Shown: piece after piece, positions 44,175-51,397 of the stretch
Position numbering within the stretch: the stretch's first letter is position 1
How the letters are laid out: each line of letters begins with the position of its first letter
Origin: Lampropedia cohaerens
GTDB lineage: Bacteria > Pseudomonadota > Gammaproteobacteria > Burkholderiales > Burkholderiaceae_C
Length of the DNA stretch: 64,000 nt
Reading direction: 5' to 3'
Assembly: GCF_001005215.1 (NCBI RefSeq)
Contig: NZ_LBNQ01000020.1
Span: 85,077 to 149,076, forward strand
Notes under the pieces: generated by a model
Told to the model about the DNA's origin: nothing
What the model saw: only the letters and a program-made list of their open reading frames with translations
Databases searched by the model: none
Translations under genes and position numbers: made by a program

Positions 44175-45983
44175 TCAGGGCGCACCTGTCAGCCACGGCA
44201 GCAGCACCTTGGCGTCACGGGCCACAAGGTGGGCCTCGCCCTGACCGGCGTTTTCCTGCGTCAGGCTGGTGGGCAGCCACAGCAGCACGCCATCGCGCGC
44301 CACCAGCGCATCGAACCGGCAAGGCAGTTGCGTTTGCAGCAGCATGTCCAGCTCCTCCAGCTTGCGGATGCGCCACATGTGTTGCGGCGCCTTGCCGGCA
44401 ACAGCGGGCAGGCGTATGCCAAGCCATTCGTCGCCCGCAGCCATCCCAGCCTGTGCGGCGGCACTGCCGGACAGCACGCGCCGTACGATGACGCTGCCGT
44501 TGCTTTCCTGAACGAGTAACCCGAGCCTTAGCATCCAGCTGGGCGGGCGAAACTCCAACGTGATGCCGACGGTGGCGAGTGTCTGTGGCAGCGGCAGCGG
44601 GTCGGTGCCGTGGACCCAGGCCTTGAGTTCCTTCTTCCAGCTGCGTCCGCTCAGCGCCTTGAGCGTGTCGAGAATATCGGTCTCGCCAATGGGCCCGCCG
44701 GCGCTGCGCTGCCACAGTGCGCGCATCACTGCATCGAGGTCGGTCTTGCCTTCCTGGCGCAGCTGCAGGTCCAGGCACAAGGCCACCAGCGCGCCCTTGG
44801 TGTAGTAGCTGACGGTGGCGTTGATGGTGTTTTCATCCTGCCGGTAGTACTTGATCCAGGCATCGAAGCTCGCCTGCGCCACGCTCTGCACGGCCTGACC
44901 GGGTGTCTGCGCGACCTGATGGATGGTCTTGGCCAGCAGCTTGAGGTACTGCTCGTCCGACAGCAGCCCGGCGCGGCGCAGCAGCAGGTCGTCGTAGTAG
45001 CTGGTAAAGCCCTCGAAGAACCACAGCAGCTGCGTGTAGTTTTCCTGGTCCCAGTCGTAGCTGGCGAACTCCGCCGGACGCATGCGCTTGACGTTCCAGG
45101 TATGGAAATATTCGTGACTGATCAGCCCCAGCAGTGTGCGATAGCCCTCGGGCTGCGCGCTTTCCTCCACGCTACTTCTGGGCAGATCGCTGCGATTGCA
45201 GATCAATGCGGTGCTGTGGCGATGCTCCAGCCCGCCATAGCCGTTGCCGACGGCGTTGAGCAGAAAGACGTAACGGTCATGCGGTGCGATGCCGACGGCA
45301 CTGTCCTTCACCTCAGGGTGCCAGAAGCGAATGGCCGCTTCGCAAATGCGCTTGGCATCGGCCAGCAGGCGCTGGCCATCGAAACGCGGTGGCGCGCCAG
45401 CGACGACGAAGCGGTGCGCTATGCCCAGCACGTCGAAGCTGGCGCTCCAGAACAGGCCCATTTCGACCGGCGAATCGGCCAGCTCGTCGTAATCGGCAGC
45501 CTGGTAGCTGCCGAAGCCATCGGCATCGGTGTGCAGGGGCCGCAGGGCGGTGGCGACCTGCCACTGCGCGCCGCAGGCGGGGCGCAGCAGCGTGAGCGTG
45601 TGGGGCAGCCGCTCCTGGCCGTGCACGCGCAGACACAGGCTGGTGGGGTTGAAAAATCCACGCTGGGCATCCAGCCAGGCCGCGCGCACCGAGTTGTCAA
45701 AGGCGTATACGCGCCATTGCAGCGTCAGCGGCTCCTCATCGTCGCAGGCGATCTCCCAGCTGTTCTTGCTGAGGGGCGTGACGTGTACGTGCGCGCCGTT
45801 CTGGCTGGCCTGCAGGCTGCTGAGGTGGCGGGCGAATTCACGCACCAGATAGCTGCCGGGAATCCACACCGGCAGCGAGACGCGCTGTTTTCTGGCAGGC
45901 TTGGCAATGTGCAGGGTGATGTGGAAATGGTGACTGTGCGGATCTTCTGCAGCCACCTGGTAGTGCAATGCGAAAGTGGTCAT
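44175..45983 (-). CDS. M61-family peptidase (glycyl aminopeptidase-like) with PDZ domain
   Basis: 602 residues. The zinc motif is LISHEYFHTWNVKR (HEYFH), and the third ligand Glu lies downstream in LLWFFEGFTSYYDD, as in M61 peptidases. The N-terminal beta-rich domain has WIPGSYLVREFARH. A PDZ domain occupies the C-terminal region (GSVIVRRVLSGSAAAQAGMAAGD). No signal peptide is visible, which implies a cytoplasmic location. The physiological substrate is unknown. Confidence 0.9.
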   Translation of the reverse strand: MTTFALHYQVAAEDPHSHHFHITLHIAKPARKQRVSLPVWIPGSYLVREFARHLSSLQASQNGAHVHVTPLSKNSWEIACDDEEPLTLQWRVYAFDNSVRAAWLDAQRGFFNPTSLCLRVHGQERLPHTLTLLRPACGAQWQVATALRPLHTDADGFGSYQAADYDELADSPVEMGLFWSASFDVLGIAHRFVVAGAPPRFDGQRLLADAKRICEAAIRFWHPEVKDSAVGIAPHDRYVFLLNAVGNGYGGLEHRHSTALICNRSDLPRSSVEESAQPEGYRTLLGLISHEYFHTWNVKRMRPAEFASYDWDQENYTQLLWFFEGFTSYYDDLLLRRAGLLSDEQYLKLLAKTIHQVAQTPGQAVQSVAQASFDAWIKYYRQDENTINATVSYYTKGALVALCLDLQLRQEGKTDLDAVMRALWQRSAGGPIGETDILDTLKALSGRSWKKELKAWVHGTDPLPLPQTLATVGITLEFRPPSWMLRLGLLVQESNGSVIVRRVLSGSAAAQAGMAAGDEWLGIRLPAVAGKAPQHMWRIRKLEELDMLLQTQLPCRFDALVARDGVLLWLPTSLTQENAGQGEAHLVARDAKVLLPWLTGAP

Positions 45984-46031
45984 GGTCGCAAGCGTAGCAG
46001 CGATCGCATGGGCAGGTTGCGCGATGTGTTA

Positions 46032-46064
46032 AGAACCTGTTTACGATCTTTTCACGCGCCGCGC
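46032..46064 (+). repeat. 33-bp dispersed repeat, copy A
   Basis: It begins AGAACCTGTTTACGATCTTT and ends GCCGCGC. The same 33 bases occur in inverted orientation at 48333-48365 with three mismatches. It lies in the M61/dsbC intergenic region. Confidence 0.8.
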
Positions 46065-46158
46065 CTTGGCCTGACTGCGCAATGCGTGGGAAAGATCGCC
46101 AACAGCGTCTGGGAACTGGCTAACCGCTTGTCTGCAGGATGCGCGTAGTTCATGCGGC

Positions 46159-46189
46159 AAAAGAAAAGCCAGCATCTGGCTGGCTTTTC
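46159..46189 (-). terminator. Intrinsic terminator of dsbC (minus strand)
   Basis: GAAAAGCCAG and CTGGCTTTTC form a 10-bp stem with a 7-base loop. On the minus strand it runs on into TTTT. It begins 31 bases after the dsbC stop. Confidence 0.82.
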
Positions 46190-46219
46190 CTTCGCAGTAG
46201 GTTTCAACGCATCGCGGCG

Positions 46220-46993
46220 TCAGGATGCATTGCCAGCGGCCAGTGCCTGCAGCTTTTGCTCCACCTGCGCGGCTGGCACGGCGCCCGGCACGCGGGTGTT
46301 GTCCTCGAAGATGACGGTCGGCGTGCCGGTAATCTTGTACTTGCGCCCGAACGCGAGGTTGCGCTGCAGCGCGTCGAAATCCTTGCAGTCGGCCTGCGCA
46401 GGGGGCGTCTTCTCATGGAGCATCCAGTCGCTCCATACCTTGGCAGGATCACTGGCGCACCAGATGTCGCGGGATTTCTCGAAGGAATCCGGGCTGAGTA
46501 TCGGGTAGAGAAAGACGTGGACCGTCACGTTGTCAATGTTGCGCAGATCCCGCTCGAAGCGCTTGCAGTAGCCGCAGTTGGGGTCTTCGAAAATGGCGAG
46601 CTTGCGGCTGCCGTCGCCGCGCACGACGGTGAAGGCATCGTCAAAGGGCAGGGCGGCGTAATCGATGGCGGTGAGGGCCTTGATGCGGTCCTCGGTAAGG
46701 TTGCGCCGGGCCTGGATGTCGATCAGCTCTCCCTGGATGAGGAAGTTGCCATCAGCGCTGACGTAGAACAGATCAGTGCCGACGCGGACCTCATAGAGTC
46801 CCTGCATGGGCGTGGCGACGATCTCGTCGATGTTTTTCAGCTGCGGGATGCGTTCGCCAAGTGTGTTGCGCAGTGCTTCCAGATCGACTTCTGCATCTTG
46901 CGCGTGGGCATTGCCCAGTGCAGCCAGTGCCAGCAAGCCAGTTGCAACAATGAGGGAAAAGCGCCAGCCAGCGCGGTCAGAAACGGTATGCAT
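46220..46993 (-). CDS. dsbC: Periplasmic disulfide isomerase DsbC
   Basis: 257 residues from the ATG at 46993. A signal peptide (WRFSLIVATGLLALAALG, cleavage near NAHAQDA) exports it. The N-terminal dimerisation domain has YEVRVGTDLFYVSADGNFLI, as in DsbC. The thioredoxin domain has the active site FEDPNCGYCKRF and the cis-Pro motif ITGTPTVIF. It reshuffles wrong disulfides in the periplasm and is kept reduced by DsbD. It lies downstream of the UbiH-like gene on the same strand and has its own terminator. Confidence 0.94.
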   Translation of the reverse strand: MHTVSDRAGWRFSLIVATGLLALAALGNAHAQDAEVDLEALRNTLGERIPQLKNIDEIVATPMQGLYEVRVGTDLFYVSADGNFLIQGELIDIQARRNLTEDRIKALTAIDYAALPFDDAFTVVRGDGSRKLAIFEDPNCGYCKRFERDLRNIDNVTVHVFLYPILSPDSFEKSRDIWCASDPAKVWSDWMLHEKTPPAQADCKDFDALQRNLAFGRKYKITGTPTVIFEDNTRVPGAVPAAQVEQKLQALAAGNAS

Positions 46994-47068
46994 ACTTGGG
47001 AAGCCACTCGCGTGGCGTTGGTGGTTACGAGAACACAGGGCCATCAATGCGATGCTGCCGAGTGGCAA

Positions 47069-48286
47069 TCACGGCTGTGCGCCTGACATGGCCAGGCGCA
47101 TGACCCACTGCTTGAGCGGGCCACTGGCGGAAAAGCCCCGCATGCCCCAGTTGCGCAAGGCCTCAAGGGCGGGCCGATCCTGCCAGAACAGCCACTGCAG
47201 TCCATCGGTCGCAACGGCATAGGGCAGCAGGGCAGACTTGCGCTGGCGTGCATAGTTCCGCAGCAGCCGCATGTCTGCCACGGAGCGCCATTGCGGGCGA
47301 CCCAGCAGCGCATCGCTGAGTGCCGCAACATCGCCGAGTCCGAGATTGAGTCCGGAACCGGCCAGGGGGTGCACATTGTGTGCGGCATCGCCCAGCAGAA
47401 CCCAGGAGGAGCTTGCGGAGTCAGGCATCTGGCCTGCCCATTGCCGGGCCTGTGCCAGGCGCAGCGGCCAGCGCACCCGAGGAGCGATGGTCGTCCAGCC
47501 CGTCAGATCGGCCATGGTCGCCGGCATCGGATGACGTGCACTGGCGGTGGCAATCGTCTCTGCCATGCGGGCGATGAACGCTTCGGGTGTCAGCGTCACC
47601 AGTTCCGCGGCGATGGCTGCATCCGTGGACCAGACCACCGCAAAGCCGTCGCCTTCAGGGCCGTCAAGCGGCAGCAGCGCAAGGATGTGGGGGCCATGGA
47701 ACCACTGGTAAGCCGTGCCCTGGTGCGGCTGGCTGGCGCGCACCCGCGTCGCCACGGCGTGCTGCGGATAGTCGTGCACGTCAAACTGCACGCCCACCGC
47801 GGTGCGGCTGGCGCTGTCGCGCCCCTCGCACAGAGCCGTAAGGGGCGCTTCAACCGGTGTGGTGACAATGTCGACGCTGGGTTGGAACCGCAGCGCGGCA
47901 GCGAGCATGTCCTCCAGCGCGGGCACATCGACGATCCACGCCAGCGCATCGTCCGGGCCATCTTGCGGTGCTGACGCGGAGGTGGCCCTGGCATCCCCAT
48001 CGAAATGGACCGCGCCACCGGCGTCGCCATAGACACGCATGTGCCGTACGGCGGTCGCTGCAGCAGCCTCGGGCCAGCAGCGCATCTGCTGTAGCAAATG
48101 GCGCGAAGCGTGATTGAGCGCGTAGGCGCGAACGTCACGCGCCGCTTCGGGCCGCGTGGTTGCGACCGACTGGTCGACCAGCGCCACACGCAGCTTGGCC
48201 TGGCCAAGCCTGAGCGCCAGCGCACGCCCGACAATGCCGGCGCCGCGAATGCACACATCGTATCCAGTATTAGGCATGGCAGGCAT
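47069..48286 (-). CDS. UbiH/UbiF/VisC-like FAD-dependent monooxygenase
   Basis: 405 residues (a start at 48277 is also possible). The N-terminal FAD motif is VCIRGAGIVGRALALRLG, the mid-region is WIVDVPALEDMLAAAL, and the second FAD/ribityl motif is VLLGDAAHNVHPLAGSGLNLGLGD cut short here to its core GDAAHNVHPLAG. This places it among ubiquinone-ring hydroxylases (UbiH, UbiF, UbiM, VisC). The position on the ring that it hydroxylates cannot be told from the sequence. A copy of the 33-bp repeat lies just upstream of its start. Confidence 0.86.
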   Translation of the reverse strand: MPAMPNTGYDVCIRGAGIVGRALALRLGQAKLRVALVDQSVATTRPEAARDVRAYALNHASRHLLQQMRCWPEAAAATAVRHMRVYGDAGGAVHFDGDARATSASAPQDGPDDALAWIVDVPALEDMLAAALRFQPSVDIVTTPVEAPLTALCEGRDSASRTAVGVQFDVHDYPQHAVATRVRASQPHQGTAYQWFHGPHILALLPLDGPEGDGFAVVWSTDAAIAAELVTLTPEAFIARMAETIATASARHPMPATMADLTGWTTIAPRVRWPLRLAQARQWAGQMPDSASSSWVLLGDAAHNVHPLAGSGLNLGLGDVAALSDALLGRPQWRSVADMRLLRNYARQRKSALLPYAVATDGLQWLFWQDRPALEALRNWGMRGFSASGPLKQWVMRLAMSGAQP

Positions 48287-48618
48287 TGTAGGCTAGCGCG
48301 TCTGGGCCAGTCAGGCAGCGCCAACTGCTGTTGCGCGGCACGCGAAAAGATCGTAAGCAGGTTCTGCAGCTGGCGCCCCATGCGGATTTGCCGCAGTCGC
48401 CTCCCGACCTTCCGTAAAATGGCGGGCTGCCTTCCGCAATTGCGGTTGTGATGACGCCACTGCCCAGCCTTGCCACACCCAGGTGTTCACCGCCCGTGCA
48501 GGGGTGGGCCGTGTTAGGCGGGGCTGTGTTTGCCCGTTTGTTCCATTTCCTTTTGCCCAGCGTCACGGTCACTATCAGTGGCTGCGACGGCTGCGCCTTC
48601 CCTCCAGGATTTTCTGCC
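48287..48618. other. 332-bp divergent region upstream of ychF
   Basis: It contains repeat copy B and a TAAAAT -10-like hexamer at 48415-48420 facing ychF, without a well-spaced -35. The frame of ychF is open back to 48448, but YchF proteins begin at [15 protein letters not shown]. Confidence 0.4.
48333..48365 (-). repeat. 33-bp dispersed repeat, copy B (inverted)
   Basis: Read on the minus strand it begins AGAACCTGCTTACGATCTTT and is 30/33 identical to copy A at 46032-46064. It occupies the divergent region between the UbiH-like gene and ychF. Confidence 0.8.
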
Positions 48619-49713
48619 ATGAGCCTCCAATGCGGCATCGTGGGCCTGCCCAACGTCGGCAAGTCCACCCTTTTCAACGCCCTGACCAACGCCGGCATTG
48701 CCGCCGAGAACTACCCGTTCTGCACCATTGAGCCGAACGAAGGCGTGGTCGAAGTGCCTGACCCGCGCCTTGCGCAACTGGCCGAGATCGTCAAGCCCGA
48801 GCGCATCGTGCCGGCGGTGGTCGAGTTCGTCGACATCGCCGGTCTGGTAGCGGGCGCCAGCAAGGGGGAGGGGCTGGGCAACCAGTTTCTTGCGCATATT
48901 CGCGAAACCGACGCCATCGTCAACGTGGTGCGCTGCTTCGAGGATGCCAATGTCGTGCACGTGGCGGGCAAGGTCGATCCGATTGCCGATATCGAGGTGA
49001 TCCAGACCGAACTCTGCCTGGCCGATCTGGCTACGGTGGAAAAATCCATCCAGCGCTATACCAAGCTCACCAAGTCCGGTCAGGACAAGGATGCGGGCAA
49101 GATGCTGGCGCTGCTGCAGCGCATCGAACCTGCGCTCAACGAGGCCCGCCCCATCCGTACGCTGGCGCTGAGCGACGATGAAAAGGCGGCGCTCAAGCCG
49201 CTGTCGCTGATTACCGCCAAACCCGCGATGTTCGTGGGCAACGTCAGCGAAGATGGCTTCGAGAACAACCCTCTGCTTGATCGTCTCAAGGACTACGCGG
49301 CCAGCCAGAATGCGCCCGTCGTGGCCATCTCGGCCAAGATCGAGGCGGAACTGGCCAGCATGGATCCCGAGGACCGCGCCATCTTCCTGGAGGAGCTGGG
49401 CCAGAGCGAGCCGGGCCTAAACCGCCTCATTCGCGCAGCCTATCAGCTGCTGGGCCTTCAGACCTACTTCACCGCTGGTGTCAAGGAAGTGCGCGCCTGG
49501 ACCATCAAGAAAGGCGCCACCGCCCCCCAGGCTGCGGGCGTCATCCACGGCGACTTCGAACGCGGCTTCATCCGTGCGCAGACCATCGCCTTTGAGGATT
49601 TCATCCAGTACAAGGGCGAACAGGGCGCCAAGGAAGCCGGCAAGATGCGCGCCGAGGGCAAGGACTATGTGGTCAGGGATGGGGATGTGTTGAACTTCCT
49701 GTTCAACGTCTGA
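48619..49713 (+). CDS. ychF: Redox-regulated ATPase YchF (Obg family)
   Basis: 364 residues. G1 is [15 protein letters not shown]; the G3 region is [20 protein letters not shown]. The base-specificity motif is the YchF-type variant (FVGNVSEDG) rather than NKxD, explaining preference for ATP. A coiled-coil insertion lies at about 130-200 and a C-terminal TGS domain from about 280. It binds ribosomes and modulates stress responses. The C-terminus LFNV and stop are normal, so it was not damaged by the island that begins at its last codon. Confidence 0.95.
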   Translation: MSLQCGIVGLPNVGKSTLFNALTNAGIAAENYPFCTIEPNEGVVEVPDPRLAQLAEIVKPERIVPAVVEFVDIAGLVAGASKGEGLGNQFLAHIRETDAIVNVVRCFEDANVVHVAGKVDPIADIEVIQTELCLADLATVEKSIQRYTKLTKSGQDKDAGKMLALLQRIEPALNEARPIRTLALSDDEKAALKPLSLITAKPAMFVGNVSEDGFENNPLLDRLKDYAASQNAPVVAISAKIEAELASMDPEDRAIFLEELGQSEPGLNRLIRAAYQLLGLQTYFTAGVKEVRAWTIKKGATAPQAAGVIHGDFERGFIRAQTIAFEDFIQYKGEQGAKEAGKMRAEGKDYVVRDGDVLNFLFNV

Positions 49714-49898
49714 AGGACGAAACCCTATCCATCCGCACCTCCGCTGAGATCAAGCAGCTTTTGCGCTTGGCGGCTGAGCGCGAGCGCCGCTCGGTGGCTT
49801 CGATGATCGAAATCCTGGTGCTGGAGTACGCTCGTACGCATGAATTGCATGCCGATGACGCCGCGAAAACCCCAGTCAAGAGCACGCTATCCAAATGA
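49710..49898 (+). CDS. Ribbon-helix-helix protein lacking a standard start codon
   Basis: The frame gives [20 protein letters not shown], then [20 protein letters not shown], 62 residues if the CTG at 49710 is counted. This is the ribbon-helix-helix pattern: a DNA-contacting strand (LSIR) and two helices. Homologous proteins of this type normally begin MKDETLSI, so the CTG sits where ATG is expected. It overlaps the last codons of ychF. Upstream codons in frame include no ATG, GTG or TTG. Its stop overlaps the hsdM1 start as ATGA. It is either a CTG-initiated regulator or antitoxin, or a remnant whose start was lost at the junction. Confidence 0.55.
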   Translation: MKDETLSIRTSAEIKQLLRLAAERERRSVASMIEILVLEYARTHELHADDAAKTPVKSTLSK

Positions 49899-51397
49899 CG
49901 CAAGCAACCCCGGCAATCACACTCAGCCAGCTCGAAGGTCACCTCTGGGAATCCGCCAACATCCTGCGCGGCCCGGTGGATGCGGCTGATTTCAAGACCT
50001 ACATCTTCCCGCTGCTGTTTTTCAAGCGCATCTGCGACGTCTGGGACGAGGAATACCAGGAGATCGTCGACGAGACCGGCGATGAACAACTGGCCTGGTT
50101 TCCCGAGTCGCACCGCTTCCAGATCCCGGAAGAATGTCACTGGAACGACGTTCGTACCAAGGCCAGCAATGTCGGGATGGCCCTGCAGCGCGCGATGCGC
50201 GAGATCGAGAAGGCCAACCCCGACACCCTGTACGGCGTGTTCGGTGATGCCCAGTGGTCGAACAAGGATCGGCTGTCGGATGCCTTGCTCAAGGACCTGA
50301 TCGAGCACTTCTCCAAGCTGCCGTTGGGCAACAAGAACGTCAACTCAGATCTGCTTGGCGACGCCTACGAATACCTGATCAAGAAGTTCGCCGACGCCAC
50401 CAACAAGAAGGCCGGCGAGTTCTACACCCCGCGCAGCGTCGTGCGGCTGATGATCGACATGCTCGATCCCAAAGAAGCCGAGACCATCTACGACCCGGCC
50501 TGCGGTACCGGCGGCATGTTGCTGGCCGCCGTGCAGCACGTGAAAGAACAGCATGGCGACGTGAAGCGGCTGTGGGGCAAACTGTACGGACAAGAGAAGA
50601 ACCTCACCACCTCATCCATCGCGCGGATGAACCTGTTCCTCCACGGCATCGAGGACTTCCAGGTGGTGCGCGGCGACACCCTGCGTAACCCGGCCTTCTT
50701 CGAGGGTGATCGGTTGGCGACCTTCGATTGTGTGATCGCCAATCCTCCCTTCTCTCTGGAAAAGTGGGGCGAGGACCTGTGGTTGAACGATCCCTTCGGC
50801 CGCAACTTTGCCGGTCTGCCACCCTCGTCCAGCGGTGACTTCGCGTGGGTGCAGCACATGGTCAAGTCGATGGCCGACGTCAGCGGCCGGATGGCCGTGG
50901 TGCTGCCCCAGGGCGCTCTGTTCCGCAAAGGTGTGGAAGGCAGTATCCGCCAGAAGCTGCTGGAAATGGATCTGGTCGAGGCCGTGATCGGGCTGGCACC
51001 CAACCTGTTCTACGGCACCGGCCTCGCGGCGTGCATCCTGGTGCTGCGCAAGCGGAAACCGGTCAAGCACAGGAAGAAGGTGCTGATCGCCGATGCGTCA
51101 CGCTTGTTCCGCCGGGGCCGCGCGCAGAACTATCTGGAACCCGAGCACGCCGCCGAGATCCTCGGCTGGTATCGCGGCTTTGCCGATGTGCAGGACGCGG
51201 CCCGCGTGGTCAGCCTCGACGAGATCAAAGCCGAGGACTGGACGCTGAACATTTCGCGCTATGTCTTGCCACCACTGCAAGAAGACATCCCGCCGCTGCC
51301 CGACGCCATCGCTGCCTTCAAGGATGCGCTCACCCGCTGCCGCGAAGCCGAAGAACGGCTTGCGCAGGTCATGAATGAAGGGGGATGGCTGAAATGA
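49895..51397 (+). CDS. hsdM: Type I restriction-modification DNA methyltransferase subunit (first copy)
   Basis: 500 residues. The N-terminal helical domain (ITLSQLEGHLWESANILRG, about 1-150) is followed by the N6-adenine methyltransferase domain. The SAM-binding motif is DPACGTGG at 200-207 and the catalytic motif IV is NPPF at 283-286. It modifies the recognition sequence defined by HsdS and is required for restriction with HsdR. The start overlaps the RHH stop by ATGA, and the stop overlaps the start of a second HsdM. Both M subunits have intact motifs. Confidence 0.93.
   Translation: MTQATPAITLSQLEGHLWESANILRGPVDAADFKTYIFPLLFFKRICDVWDEEYQEIVDETGDEQLAWFPESHRFQIPEECHWNDVRTKASNVGMALQRAMREIEKANPDTLYGVFGDAQWSNKDRLSDALLKDLIEHFSKLPLGNKNVNSDLLGDAYEYLIKKFADATNKKAGEFYTPRSVVRLMIDMLDPKEAETIYDPACGTGGMLLAAVQHVKEQHGDVKRLWGKLYGQEKNLTTSSIARMNLFLHGIEDFQVVRGDTLRNPAFFEGDRLATFDCVIANPPFSLEKWGEDLWLNDPFGRNFAGLPPSSSGDFAWVQHMVKSMADVSGRMAVVLPQGALFRKGVEGSIRQKLLEMDLVEAVIGLAPNLFYGTGLAACILVLRKRKPVKHRKKVLIADASRLFRRGRAQNYLEPEHAAEILGWYRGFADVQDAARVVSLDEIKAEDWTLNISRYVLPPLQEDIPPLPDAIAAFKDALTRCREAEERLAQVMNEGGWLK

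Noticed and set aside
44610..46148. 512-codon plus-strand open frame
   Set aside because: Antisense to the M61 peptidase, whose zinc motif is intact.
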